A stretch of 64,000 nucleotides of DNA from Pseudoips prasinana (GCA_951640165.1 OX621251.1:23646893-23710892), one strand, 5' to 3'; counted from the first letter of the stretch, positions 1 through 10,618 are shown. Numbers and translations are program-made. The notes: generated from the letters alone by a model not told the origin.

Positions 1-26
1 CGTACTGACTGACTATTATAACATTA

Positions 27-182
27 TTTTTATGTTTTAACAATCCGTGTACCTAAATATCTATATGTAACTAGAAATAATTATGTATACTTAGCAATAT
101 TACTACAAACATGTCCTGACCATTTACAAGCGCTTTTTTAAAGTCTACGTGAATAAAAACCTTTTTATTTTATTTATTTAAC
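27..182 (+). repeat. LINE 3' tail, family G
   Basis: The segment ends in a conserved block (aaagtctacgtgaataaaaa) followed by an A/T-rich tail. The same block recurs at 554-892, 22590-22745, 23990-24335 and 42285-42425 on the + strand, and inverted at 30047-30515, 36370-36600 and 62432-62644. The common 3' end with variable 5' ends is what 5'-truncated non-LTR retrotransposon copies look like. No coding part is left here. Confidence 0.6.
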
Positions 183-251
183 CTGAATTGTGACAACATA
201 GACATTAGAGTCTAAATGCTAGAAGTTAGAAATAAATTACTTTGTTGTTTA

Positions 252-297
252 AAACTTTTTAGATATAAGAGTACACCTTCTTATATCTAAAAAGTTT
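252..297. repeat. Perfect 18-bp hairpin
   Basis: Arms 252-269 and 280-297 are exact reverse complements around a 10-base loop. It is not part of a repeat family I can recognise. Confidence 0.85.
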
Positions 298-375
298 AAA
301 TAACAGCTATTGGATGTCCTTAAATAAATTAATAAATGAATACAAATTTTATTGATTATTATGTTTTGCATACGG

Positions 376-432
376 TAATTCTGGCAACATCGACCCATGT
401 CCATTTGACATGGGTCGATGTTGCCAGAATTA
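376..432. repeat. Perfect 26-bp hairpin, 5-base loop
   Basis: Arms 376-401 and 407-432 are exact reverse complements. The arm sequence is not low complexity (it includes ctggcaacatcgacccatg), so chance is unlikely. The open frame of about 67 codons on the minus strand here is a by-product of the palindrome. Confidence 0.9.
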
Positions 433-553
433 AGTGAATTTTGTTGTTGCATTCTGAGGCTGTTGTTTTATTTATAGTCATTTTATAACGCGTTTTTTTT
501 ACAACAACAAGTACAGTAATCTGAGATTTTAAGATAGAGAGTCCATATTAAAC

Positions 554-892
554 ATAAAGCATTAAAGCCCGACCGTCGTTATTAACACAAGGTCCGTCAT
601 AATAATAATACCTTAATATAGACAGAACCATTGACAATATGTAGTAAAAATATTAGACTTAAACTAGACAGTTAAACATAATCTATTGACAATAACTTGA
701 TACGAGCTAGCTAAATAACATTGCTATAATAAAATAAATTTAATAAATGTTTTCATGCAATGTGTACCTAAATATCTAAGTTACTAGAAATAATAATGTA
801 TACAACTATATTACTACGAACATGTTCTGGCTATTTACAAGCGCTTTTTTAAAGTCTACGTGAATAAAAACCTTTTTTATTTTTTATTTTAT
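554..892 (+). repeat. LINE 3' tail, family G (longer copy)
   Basis: This copy begins at the gcattaaag...gaccgtcgttatta block that also starts the copies at 23990 and (inverted) near 30370. It runs to the shared aataaaaacctttttt end. It is noncoding as far as I can read. Confidence 0.65.
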
Positions 893-984
893 TCATACTA
901 TTGAAATATAGACTACAATAAAATGTTTAGTATCATATTGTATACGTACTTTCAAGCTAGGATAAGGACCTAATTACCGCAATT

Positions 985-1290
985 TTGTTAGAGAGGTAGG
1001 GCACAGCGTTCATTCGCTCAAAGAGCAGCCCGACTGGGGCAGGACACACCTTACAGAAGACAGTCCTTGATAATAACATTAATAATTTTAATATTGTGTT
1101 TCTGGGTGTGAGTGAGGTCGCCAGAGCTCATCGGGTTGGGGGGAAGAGTAAGCAACACTTGTTTGCTGACTCTTAAAGGCCGGCAACGCACACGCGATCC
1201 CTCTGGTGTTGCGAGTGTCCATGGGCGGCGGTGATCACTTACCATCAGGTGACCCACTTGCTCGTTCGTCAAGAGAGAGAGTTCGTCCTC
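985..1290 (-). repeat. Interspersed repeat, family H
   Basis: It holds the block cacttaccatcaggtgaccc, which recurs on both strands at 1915-1990, 10195-10240, 13860-13950, 23820-23985, 46590-46720 and 48155-48480. Compared with 48155-48480 it is a long inverted copy that includes the outer agcagcccgactgggg block. The open frame across it is not a gene. Confidence 0.6.
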
Positions 1291-1302
1291 TGATATAAAA
1301 TA

Positions 1303-1905
1303 AAAAACCGGTAAAGTGCGAGTCTGACTCGCCCATGAAGGGTTCCGTAGCAGCAAGTATTTCAGTTGATTAAATGAATGCAAATTGCGGTTTATGATTT
1401 ATGACGTATAAAAAAAAACTACTTGCTAGATCTCCTTCAAAGCAATTTTTGTTGTTAGTTTGCATGGTAACATTTTATATTTTTTTTAGTTTTATCATTC
1501 TCTTATTTTAAAAGTTACAGGGGGGGGGGGGGGGGCATTCATTTTACCACTTTGAAAGTTTCTCTCGCGCAAACTATTCAGTTTAGAAAAAAAATGATAT
1601 TAGAAACCTCAATATCATTTTTGAAGACCTATTCATAGACACGTATGGGTACGATGAAAAACACATTTTTGAGTTTCAGTTCTATGTATGGGGACCCCCC
1701 CAAAATTATTGTTCTTTTTCTATTTTTGTGTAAAAATCTTAATGCGGTTCACCGAATACATCTACTTACCAAGTTTCAACAGTACAGCTCTTATAGTTTC
1801 GGAAAAAAGTAGCTGTGACATACGGACGGACAGACAGACAGACAGACATGACGAATCTATAAGGGTTCTGTTTTTTTGCCCTTTGGCTACGGAACCCTAA
1901 AAAAG
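1303..1905 (+). repeat. Interspersed repeat, family C, with (G)16 run
   Basis: It starts with aagtgcgagtctgactcgcc and agggttccgta, and ends with gacagacagacagacagaca followed by ggctacggaaccctaaaa. The same ends occur at 22240-22460 (inverted) and 42985-43045. A run of 16 G lies at 1520-1535. The class (SINE- or Helitron-like) is not resolved from sequence alone. Confidence 0.5.
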
Positions 1906-1914
1906 AAGTTTTTT

Positions 1915-1995
1915 TATACAACTTAGTTAGCAAACAAGCATACGGCCCACCTGATGGTAAGTGCTATGATCATTAGCGCGTAGCTGACCCTTTAG
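1915..1995 (+). repeat. Family H fragment
   Basis: A short copy of the gcccacctgatggtaagtg block of family H. From 1995 to 2435 I see no recognisable repeat apart from the small inverted repeat at 2386-2413. Confidence 0.45.
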
Positions 1996-2440
1996 AAACC
2001 TTATAACTCCCTTTTTGGAGGAAGGAATGTTGTAGTCCCTTAGGAAAACCGTAACAGTGAGTTTATTTCACAACGTTTCAATTTCATGAAAAAAAATGGA
2101 GTAAAGTTTTAAAATTGATCTTTCAATGGCTTCATTATGCAACTTTTGTACCCATACAAACCTTCATAATCACGTGGGCATTATTCTTTGTCGAAATCGG
2201 TTGCTGTAAAAAAATTGAAGTCGGTTCTATGTTTTTTAATTATCACAGGTTCTTAACGGAACTCAGCTCAAGTATATATACGCTTTTATACAATGAAGGA
2301 CTTTCTTTAGACCTAGATACTTAATGGGCCAACCATTCCCTTATTAATGTGTGTGTTTTGCCAAACGCAAAGTCCGTTTATAACCGACGTCTTCTCCATT
2401 GGTAGAAGACGTCAGTTAGTCTAAAACTCCAACTGTAATA

Positions 2441-2704
2441 TTTATAATATCCTGGGATATTATTCACATACGGCCATCTGATTCCAAACTTAGTAGAGCT
2501 TGTACTATTGAAACCAGATAACTGATATACTACATATAGTACTTCTTTTATTTTGTAAATACATACTTATATAGATAATTTCGCACAGACTCAAGACAAA
2601 CAGATATGTTCATGCACATAAACATCTGTCCTGGGTGGGAATCGAACCCATGACCTGCGGCATGAATGACGAGTGTCTACCATAGACGCCAATAGGCCCG
2701 TCAA
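2441..2704 (-). repeat. tRNA-derived SINE, family A
   Basis: Read on the minus strand it has a tRNA-like head with an A-box-like region and the B box GGTTCGATTCC. A body with tttccatagtacaagctct follows, then an A/T-rich tail ending in cctgggata. Other copies are at 5380, 12868, 28125, 40440, 46305, 47640, 53540, 55610 and 62275. RNA polymerase III promoter boxes and LINE-type mobilisation are inferred from this layout. Confidence 0.8.
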
Positions 2705-2893
2705 ACTGTCCTACTATACTAGACTAATGAATCTGAATTTTCAGCTTTACTATTACAGTACTGTTTTTATATATTACTATTACAGTTGGAAAATTTACAA
2801 GATTACATGTATAAATTCCTTCTGGTCGATTTTTGCCCATGACCGCCCGTCTCAAACTCTCAAGCCATCTTAGCATAAAGAGGCGCTCATAGC

Positions 2894-3146
2894 CAGATGC
2901 TCTCACCGGTCCATAAGTGATTGGCGAGGTTAAGCAACTAGGCTCGCGGTCATTCCATAGATGGGTGACCGCCAGAGTGGTTTAATTTGTGAGCGTCTCC
3001 GTGCTTCGGAGGGCACGTTAAGCCGTCGGTCCCGGTTGTAGCCATTAGGTATCAGTCGTTAAGTCATGTCAGAGGCCTACTGGGCGGCTTGAACAACTCT
3101 GACACCAGGGTAACCACTGCCCATACGATAAGCAAGCAAGCAAGCC
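2894..3146 (+). repeat. 5S rRNA-derived SINE
   Basis: The head keeps the order of 5S rRNA blocks: gatgctctcaccgg, a gaggttaagcaact stretch, then ccatagatgggtgaccgcc, which match the internal promoter region of 5S rRNA by eye. The body ends in ccactgcccatacgataagc and an aagc-type tail. Related copies are at 8838-9530, 43045-43145, 60377-60640 and 60715-60910. Confidence 0.7.
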
Positions 3147-3149
3147 ATC

Positions 3150-3458
3150 TGCGTGGGACATATTGTAGTGCACAAGTGTGTTCGCATACACAGGGGCACT
3201 TTCAATTTCATCACTCTAATAATCCGATGGGACAACTAGTGACACTTACAAAAGATAAAGGAAAGAAGTGAGCTACAAGACCGACGGCTTTACGTGGTCT
3301 CCAAGGCACGGGGATTTCCCAGACTTCCTGCAGGGTCTGCGAAATTTTCTTAATCTAAATATCTCAAAATCACTTTTTGGGCCTACCCGATTTGAACCTA
3401 GAACCTCATCATCAGCGGGTGAACACGCTACCACTAGACCAATTCATGTATACTGAAA
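3150..3458 (-). repeat. tRNA-like SINE, family M
   Basis: On the minus strand it begins with a tRNA-like head (tggtctagtggtagcgtgtt, then ggttcaaatcg) and continues through the cacgtaaagccgtcggtct region. It ends in the cactttcaatt region, which also occurs at 7480-7650. This directly abuts the 5S-derived SINE. Confidence 0.5.
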
Positions 3459-3880
3459 AAGAATCATCAAAATGGAACAGCAAGTTAATTTTAACAACAT
3501 TCAAAAACGAGTTAAAACATAAATAAGACAACCCTCTTTAAAATTCCTTAAATCTAAGTATTTGCATTTTCGCTTTATAATTCGAAAAGTTTGAGTACTC
3601 TCTCGGAGTCGTCGCTTAAAGTAACGCATTTTCCTTGTCTTCATCAATTTCGCATGCAATGAGAAAGTAAAGAACTCTTTTACTTTTCAAATATAAACTC
3701 CATTTGAACGCGCCGCACTTTGCGACTCACAAAAGTACTGTGACAATCAGAACGTAACTTATGCATATGTATTTAGATAATGCACGTTATCAACATGTAT
3801 TCCATCTACGCTGTCATGGACGCACTATTAGAATTAGCATATTAATGAAATAACAGTACGAAAAGTCGCGTTCGGTATGG
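3459..3880. other. Low-copy AT-rich stretch upstream of candidate promoter
   Basis: I find no recurrence of this stretch elsewhere in the window and no coding frame. It precedes the GC-rich block at 3895-4020. Confidence 0.4.
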
Positions 3881-3894
3881 TATAGTGCAAACAT

Positions 3895-4075
3895 TTTTCG
3901 CTTGGGCGGTGGCGAGGTGATTGGGCGGGCGGGGACGGCAGTCGTCATGCAGCCGTCGTCGGTGCTGCACGTTCGCTCCGCGTCTCCAGCCCGTGCGTGT
4001 TCCCTCCCCGAGAAGGGTATACAAGTACCACAACAAAAGAACTAAGGTGATAAAAAATTGACTTCTCACGAGACT
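3895..4075 (+). promoter_or_regulatory. Candidate host promoter, GC-rich
   Basis: About 130 bases of GC-rich sequence with gggcgg-type boxes (cttgggcggtggcgagg, attgggcgggcggggac) and many CpGs sit in very AT-rich surroundings. They are followed by gggtatacaagtacc and then a run leading into a strong splice donor. No repeat copy of it exists in this window. A promoter on the + strand is an inference. The open frame on the minus strand through the same block has no recognisable protein features. Confidence 0.35.
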
Positions 4076-4115
4076 TGATCTGTGTTTGTGATTTTTTGTG
4101 TTGTGTGTGAAATAG
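4065..4115 (+). other. Candidate noncoding first exon with splice donor
   Basis: The sequence tgtgtgtgaaatag|gtaagt gives a consensus 5' splice site, with the intron starting at 4116. There is no ATG-led frame in the putative exon, so it would be 5' UTR. The acceptor is not in view. The exon start is unknown and the left border given here is nominal. Confidence 0.3.
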
Positions 4116-5370
4116 GTAAGTTCACGACCTTTTTTTATTATACCTAATTTAAATACTCACGTGTTTTTGTAATCAGCTGTTTGAGTTTTTCTCGTGCTTA
4201 TGTTTTTATTCTAATAAATTGACGCGAGGTGATATTTACTTTTAAATATCTATTATATTTTTATATGTAGAGTGTCGTCGTTACAAGAGATTTGAAGATT
4301 TCCTCATACACTTCCAAGGAGAAACCCAAGAGTTTGCTTTACTTATAATCCCGCCAAATTAATCCCAGTATTATGTCATTGGTGTTGGCAAGATATGAAA
4401 CACGTCGTATTTTGTTTGTTGTATTATATTTCAAAGTAATAAACCATCTCTTATCACGATGATAATAATGAATTAATGTTTGTGCGAAACAGTGATAGAA
4501 CTACGGGTTTTACGAGTATGTTAAAGATTTGATAGAATGTTATGAACAATTTATTCGTTCTTGGATACATACAATATAAGACTAGACAATGGTTATTCTA
4601 GTGTCAGAAACGTTCCAGCCACCTGTAGGTGTCTGATGTGATTGTATGATAATAGCCAGGCCTATATATACCTTCGGTCTAAAGATGGTTGACAGCCCAG
4701 AAGATTAATTTGTAAGCATTTCTAATTAAATTTATCGACGGTACGCCTATATAAACCTTACGTGTTCTTAAGGCTTGGTGGTATCTCTAGGCCTTAGGTA
4801 TCTAGAAGAGAGTAGTTTAATTTCTAAGCATTTGTTAGAGTGTTTGGAACACCTCTATCTTAATTGTCATAGGTCCCGGTGGTCATTTATTTAAAACCTA
4901 TTGTTTATTTTCTAAGAATCCTTACGCTCCGGAGACAGTTTAGCTCTAGATCCGAGCTATAGTCATTTAGTCTCATCAGACACATACGGGGGCTTAAAAA
5001 ATTCTGGCACTATCTACTGGCTCATCGATCGTTTACGTACCGATTGAAGAAATCATATATCCAGTTAGCCTCAATCTTATATTTTATATCTATGAGTAAC
5101 ATGAATGAAGATATCTGTATTAGATTAAGTACCGCCTGATATAGAGCAAAAATTTACTTAAATTGAGGCATTTATATACTTGAAACGACTCTACAATTCT
5201 AAATAACTATGCGAAGATCTATGGTATCCTTTACGAAGATTAGAATTAATTTGAAGCTAGTCTCACCTGATCACAACTTAAGGACATTTGATGGGCTGAA
5301 CTGAATGTGCCCAAAACTACTTTTCCATCTTTTACCAAAATCGGCATCATTTTCCCGAGCAAAACTAATA
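4116..5370. other. Low-copy intergenic or intronic DNA
   Basis: No open frame of note and no member of the repeat families listed here. This is the longest apparently repeat-poor stretch in the first 14 kb. Confidence 0.4.
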
Positions 5371-5379
5371 GTTGCTAGA

Positions 5380-5575
5380 CGGGCCTGTTGGCGTGGTTGG
5401 CTGCCTTTCACGGCGCAGGTCGTGGGTTCGATTCCCACTCGAGACAGATATTTGTGAGCATGAACATTTTCCTGAGTCTGGGTGTAAATTATCTGGTTTC
5501 CATAGTACAAGCTCTGCTTAGTTTGGGATCAGATGGCCGTGTGTGAATAATGTCCCAGGATATTATTATTATAAT
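5380..5575 (+). repeat. tRNA-derived SINE, family A
   Basis: It has a tRNA-like head (gcgtggttggc, then ggttcgattcccac), a body with a deletion relative to other copies, and the end caggatattattattataat. The (TTA)n end is typical of this family here. Confidence 0.8.
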
Positions 5576-5989
5576 AGTGGCCCAGTTTTCTGATGATGTG
5601 TGGAAACTAGATACTTATCTTAGCCTTCTCGCATGTTTAAAATCATCTAAAGTCATGTAAACTTAACGCACAACTTTATCTATAGCATACATTTTAAAAT
5701 AATGTTGTCGATTATGGTACTAAAAGGAAAATGTGATTTGCATCCCATGCCCACCACGCAAACAAATTTATATACAGGAAATGTAAATTTTATCTATTTT
5801 TGTGTGTTTCTAGTGATATAATAACGATTAGGAACATGGTTAATAATAGTTTATGATTATTGTAAGCTATTTTATGATTATTGTAAGCTAACAATATATT
5901 GTAGCCTATGTTTAGGGTTTTAATCTGAGTGTAACCTATCATCATTCTAAATTACAGTGATGTGTTCAGCGTGATCTACAATCGATATC

Positions 5990-6215
5990 GAAGCCAACAA
6001 TATAGTTTTTAGAATTTTTGTCTGTGTGTCTGCTTGTCTGTATGTATGTCCGGGCTAAACTCAAAACGTACTGCATGGATTTACTTCAAATTTTGCATGA
6101 ATACTACTAAGAGGTCGGGTCAACATATAGGCTACATACGGGGGAGGAGCTGTGATAATTTATAAAATTAAAAATCACGCGGGTAAAACCGTGGGGCACA
6201 GCTAGTAATAAATAA
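5990..6215 (-). repeat. LINE-derived repeat of the 'ctagctgtgccccac' type
   Basis: Inverted copy with the end gggtaaaaccgtggggcaca gctag, shared with 31204-31412. The same terminus is forward at 11912-12087 and 32436-32635. No coding is left. Such ends are common in lepidopteran CR1-type debris, which is my inference. Confidence 0.5.
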
Positions 6216-6404
6216 ATATATATATGTTACACGGGTTACTTAATCATTATCATCATAACAGCTGTAAGAAGTCCACAGTTGGGCAAAAGCCTGCCTGAGG
6301 AATTATCTTGGGGATATTATACTCAGAAAGAAGCTGCTGCCCAGTGCCCATCCTCTGGTAGATATTCCTTCGTGCACGAGTCCGACTCGCACTTTCCGGT
6401 TTTA

Positions 6405-6540
6405 AATTTAGTTTAAGATTTATAGGTCTTATTATTGAGACAAAACATAATTACACGTGTCTTTTTAATTAAATTCATTTTTAATTATACTAGGTCTTAG
6501 TTTGGACCCACTATCACCCACGCGTGCGGGGATTTAGTTT
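6405..6540. repeat. Empty-site paralogue of the RTE insertion target
   Basis: This segment reads aggtcttattattgagacaa without interruption. The same segment at 7795-7816 is split by an RTE LINE and resumes at 8352. The flanks (acataattacacgtgtcttt and following) match on the right side, so the two loci are copies of one older repeat. Confidence 0.75.
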
Positions 6541-6665
6541 AGGGTTTAGGCAGACTTCATCACCATCTGGGACATGGCGCAAAAGGGGAGCACCGATTTC
6601 TACGCCCCCCACGGGATTAGATGGGGTGATGATATTCTGATATTCGTTGCCGTCACCCAGTACCT
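6541..6665 (-). repeat. Interspersed repeat, family E
   Basis: It contains cgccccccacgggattagat, reverse of the ccccatct...ggggggcgta block at 33925, 40845 and 56300. The right side reads gatattcgttgccgtcaccc. Probably a SINE, but the head is not clear. Confidence 0.45.
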
Positions 6666-6783
6666 ACTTAAGTAGTCAATAATTTTATTTGATCTGATTA
6701 ATTGAGCCTGCCTCTATTATCAGGTGAGGCAGTGTAAGGGTACTCGTAAATAACATGTAAAAAAAAAAACATATGAACTGACT

Positions 6784-6975
6784 GCACGTATGGCGCAGCT
6801 GCTAAGACAGTCGCATCGCTGATTCGAGTCGCGGGTTCGAGTCCCGCACTGGACAACTATTTGTGTGTCCCATAAATAGTTGTTCTGTGTCTGGATGTAA
6901 CTTGTGTCCGTCTATTATATGTTTGTAAAGTACCCCGCGACACAGGTATTAGATTTCCTAGATTAGAGTTTTATA
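6784..6975 (+). repeat. tRNA-derived SINE, family B
   Basis: The tRNA-like head has A-box-like tggcgcagctgctaag and B-box ggttcgagtcccgc. The body has a built-in short hairpin (acaactattt ... aaatagttgt) and ends at taccccgcgacacagg. Other copies are at 10619, 11328, 24940, 32985, 37085, 50205, 58310 and 61840. Confidence 0.8.
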
Positions 6976-7439
6976 TTTAGTAGACGTTAAAAAAAAAAAA
7001 ACTAAATCTCTTTTCAAGTCTTTATTGTCTTTGACAATATGCAGTTTTCCGCGTGTAGTTAGAAAGTATTATATTCTATCTCACTCAGGGCAAATTTTAC
7101 ATGTATCCTTTGACCTTTGACGTATCTTTATTACGATAGCAATAAGAGCGGTTTTAGTACACCAAACATATCCACTGATGAGATAGCGTTGAGTCTAATA
7201 GCATCTAGTCCTCGTCGACGGAGATATACGTCGATTTATCTTCAAATATGTTACGTGTGGTATCTGAAGAATGCGGCGCACTTAAGTAATAACTTATATC
7301 TTAATTTTAAAGCGGCATAAGAGTTTAAACTTAAGGCCCTGACAAATATTACTTAAGGCCTAGAATTTAGGGCGCAGCCTTCTCACATTTAAATGTCTTA
7401 TAGGTTATAAAATTACAGTATAGACTTTCTAAAAATGTG

Positions 7440-7660
7440 CTAGTATTCTTCGAAATTCAATAATAATATACAATAGCACATAAAGCCGTCGGTCCTGTAC
7501 CTGACCATCTTTCCGGACGACTCTGTTCAACCCATCGGATCATGAGATTGATGGAATTGAAAGTGCATGTATGTTTGCGCACATACTTCTGCACTATGTA
7601 CGGCTCAGATGGCTAGTCTCCATTGAGACTGGCCGCCGTGGACGGTTCTATTAGGATGGT
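7440..7660. repeat. SINE debris, family M body
   Basis: It shares the aaagccgtcggtcc and gaattgaaagtgca ... gtttgcgcacata blocks with 3165-3300. No intact head is present. The region 6980-7440 to its left shows nothing I can name. Confidence 0.4.
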
Positions 7661-7816
7661 AATATATTTAACTTCATAACGGTATACAAGTCCAAACTAA
7701 TGTATATCCAAAGTAATGACTGTTGCATCAATATTATAGTCTATAGAAAATAAAATTAACATTTTTAGTTAATTTCTTTGTTTAGTTTGTGATTTGTAGG
7801 TCTTATTATTGAGACA

Positions 7817-8351
7817 TCCAATCGTAGAATGCAACTCGGCTGGGCAGCGTTCGGGAAGGTACGTAACATCTTCTCGACCAAAATAGCGCAGTGTCTCAAG
7901 TCGAAAGTCTTCGACCAGTGTGTGTTGCCAGTGATGACTTACGGAACAGAGACGTAGTCGCTCACTATGGGCCTCATTAGAAGACTCAAGGTCACCCAAA
8001 GAGCAATGGAGAGGGCTATGCTCGGAGTTTCCCTGTAGGCTCGAATCAGAAGTGTCGATCTCCGCAGGCGAACCAAAGTCACCGACATAGCCCGAAGAAT
8101 TGCAAAACAGAAGTGACACTGGGCGGGGCACATAGCTCGTAGAACCGACGGCCGTAGAGGCAGAAAGGTTCTAGAGTGGCGACCACGAACCGGAAGACGC
8201 AGCGGGGGCAGGCCCCCTACAAGATGGACCGATGATCTTGTGCGGGTTGCTGGAAACTGTTGGATGCGAATAGCGCAAGACCGGCAATTGTGGAGATCTT
8301 TGGCCTTTGTCCAACAGTGAACGTTTTTCGATTGATATGTTGATGATGATG
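7817..8351 (+). mobile_element. RTE-type LINE 3' fragment with 12-bp target duplications
   Basis: The conceptual translation in pieces gives the C-terminal part of an RTE-type reverse transcriptase protein: QLGWAAFGK, KSKVFDQCVLP, TYGTET, then WAGHIAR and RPRTGRR. It ends in gatgatgatg. In-frame stops (for example after GTET) make it dead. Target duplication attattgagaca is at 7805-7816 and 8352-8363. The uninterrupted target is seen at 6425-6440. Other copies are at 27548, 34860, 38785, 41063, 44287 and 45265. Confidence 0.85.
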
Positions 8352-8363
8352 ATTATTGAGACA

Positions 8364-8830
8364 AAACATAATTACACGTGTCTTTTTAATATAATTAATT
8401 TTTAATTATACTAGGTCATAGTTTCGACCCACTATCACCAATGTGTGCGGGGTTTTTCATTTGGATTGGTCCATTACATACCAATCCATATACCAATACT
8501 TGAAATAAGCTATTGTGTATCTAGAGGTAGAGGCTTAGGTATACTTTTATTTTCGAATTCCTTATCTGTTGTATTAAACATTGTTTGAAAACAACAAAGG
8601 AAAAAGTATACTCTCCATTCTTTATTACTATAGGTCGATGACCCTGGTAAATAATATTTTCAATCATTTTTAACCCGAACCGGTAATGGACGAGAAAATT
8701 TCTTTGTATCAAACAAGTACAAAGAATTTTCATCTTCCATTACCGGGAATGCCTTCAGTACAAATTATTGTCCACTATTGCATGAAGACAATGTTAAGTA
8801 TTTATGATTTGAGGTAAATTCAGAACAATG
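8364..8830. other. Right half of the split old repeat, then unassigned DNA
   Basis: The first 90 bases match 6440-6535. The rest has an imperfect inverted relation (ttccattaccgggaatg against ggtaatgga) but no family assignment and no gene. Confidence 0.35.
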
Positions 8831-8837
8831 ACATCAT

Positions 8838-9530
8838 TGAGGTGCTCTCACCGGTCCGTAAGTGATCAGCGAGGTTAGGCAACTAAGCTCGCGGTCAGTC
8901 CATAGATGGATGAACACCAAAGTGCTTTATTCCTGAGCGTTTCCACTCTCCGTGCTTCAGAGGGCACGTTAGCTGCCGAAACCGGTTGTAGTTGTTAGAA
9001 AACCGTCGTTAAGCCATGTCAAAGACCTAGTGGGATGTTTGAACATACTCTCCGTGCTTCAGAGGGCATGTTAAGCTGCCGATCCCGGTTGTAGTCGCTA
9101 GACAACTGTCGTTAAGAGCGCTTTCACACTAGCATTTGTCCAGTGCAGGCGTTCGATAAACGTATGCGCAGCTCAGATGCTGCGCGACGCCGCGTCAACG
9201 CGGCGCAGGCGTCGCGTTGTTGCGGCGTTTCTTCTGGAGTCAATTGAACGCCGCGCTAGCGCAGCGTTAGACGTCACACAATTGCGTTGTCATTACATTG
9301 TACGTGACTCCGTAGTTACGCGGCGCGCACCTGCGGCGCTAACGCAGCGTATTCATACCCTTGCACTGACTCCGCGGCAACGTAGCGCCAGCGCCGCGTA
9401 GTCACGGCGTCTGCGCTGCGCATCCCTTTATCGAACGCCTACGCTGGACACACGCTAGTGTGAAGAGAGCCTCAGCCATGTCTGAGGTCTAGTTGGCGGC
9501 TTGAACAACTCTGACACCTACACTACGTGG
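8838..9530 (+). repeat. 5S-derived SINE, internally duplicated and interrupted by a MITE
   Basis: The 5S-like head is at 8840-8915. The ctccgtgcttcagagggca block occurs twice (about 8955 and 9048), so part of the body is duplicated in tandem. The second copy stops at gtcgttaag and resumes at about 9473 (gccatgtctgaggtc) after a fold-back element. Confidence 0.65.
9117..9472. mobile_element. GC-rich fold-back (MITE-like) element
   Basis: The terminal inverted repeats are about 45 bp: gcgctttcacactagc ... ggcgttcgataaa on the left and the reverse of tttatcgaacgcc ... gctagtgtgaag on the right. The inside is very rich in CpG and gcgncg units, which creates a long fake open frame at 9177-9401. 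It has no transposase. It lies inside the 5S-derived SINE, so it is younger than that SINE. The target duplication is not clear. Confidence 0.75.
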
Positions 9531-9707
9531 TTTCTACTTTACACTACTCTACTAGAGTGGTTTCTCCAAATGACCGCATTCTTATCGTATATAAGAAAGT
9601 AAGTAAATTACATCATACTAGGCCAACACCTTAATTCCGTATAGGTATATGATAATAGTGGGTTGTCTTCTGGTGGTCGTTTGGACAAACTACTCTGCTA
9701 AAGTAAA

Positions 9708-9762
9708 GATCTATAAAAGAAAATTGACAGATTGGGGTAGCTGGATGTGCTGGCTTCTGTAC
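9708..9762. mobile_element. MITE family P, right-end fragment
   Basis: Contains ttgacagattggggtagct and the end gtgctggcttctgtac, matching the right terminus of the full copy at 63518-63662. Confidence 0.6.
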
Positions 9763-10400
9763 ATTTCATATTGACTCAAATTAAATAACTCTTAAAGCTT
9801 ACAAAGCACATTAAAATAAAAATGTATTAATCAATGAAAAGATATTTTAATTAATTGATAAAACAATTTAAATTTTCCTTATCGTAACGAATTACTACAA
9901 ATTTGGCCGCCATATTCTGTTTTTTCTTTTTTATTTACAAAGCCTCTTTTATTACATTTTCAAAATTTAAATTTTAAAAATGGAATAATAGTAAGAGGTT
10001 TCAATCTGTTTATAAACTTTTGATGTAAACTAAGCAATCAGAATTTAAACTGTAAGGTCAAAGTCGGATCATGGTATCCCTCGATTGTGTATATTTATAT
10101 AAAGCTATCGCATTAGGTACGACATGTAATGGTACTTTTGTAACGAAAATTAATAAATGAAATACAGATATAATACAATCTTAAACATGCAAATTTCCAT
10201 GGTGACTTACCATCAGGTGATGCGCTTGCTTTCCTTACTGGCCTTTCAGTTATTTGAGAAAAATGTCTATTGAAACAAAGCTGATGGATAACACCTCCAT
10301 CCTTTGTAAAGGTATTAGGAATGAAATTCTAAATTTGATCTGTCGGGTTATATCGTTCGACTTGCCGGATGAAAAAAATATAATTTCCCATTTTTGAGTT
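9763..10400. other. AT-rich DNA with small family H and K fragments
   Basis: A family H piece (cttaccatcaggtgatgcgc) is at 10205-10230. A family K piece (gatggataacacctccatcc and following, shared with 53030-53100) is at 10265-10350. No gene seen. Confidence 0.4.
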
Positions 10401-10618
10401 TGGTTTTTATTCAGTTTCATTGGTAGAAATCCCTCCGCTATTTATGTCGCTCCTTGATAAAAATCATTTAAATAAAAATTATCACCTGTTGCATGACTTG
10501 GTTTTACTATATCGTGTTTTGTGCCAAGAAAGATACGGCCACATTTGCGAATAGGCCTCGTCAAACGCAACCAGATCGAATGGATTCACCATTTATTTTA
10601 AAGACAATGCCTGCACTA

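Noticed and set aside
3842..4069. 75-codon minus-strand frame with a hydrophobic start
   Set aside because: Runs through the GC-rich block, has no recognisable domain, and opposes the donor at 4116. More likely promoter sequence than a gene.
9177..9401. 74-codon frame, arginine- and alanine-rich
   Set aside because: Lies wholly inside the GC-rich fold-back element; the composition follows the gcg units.
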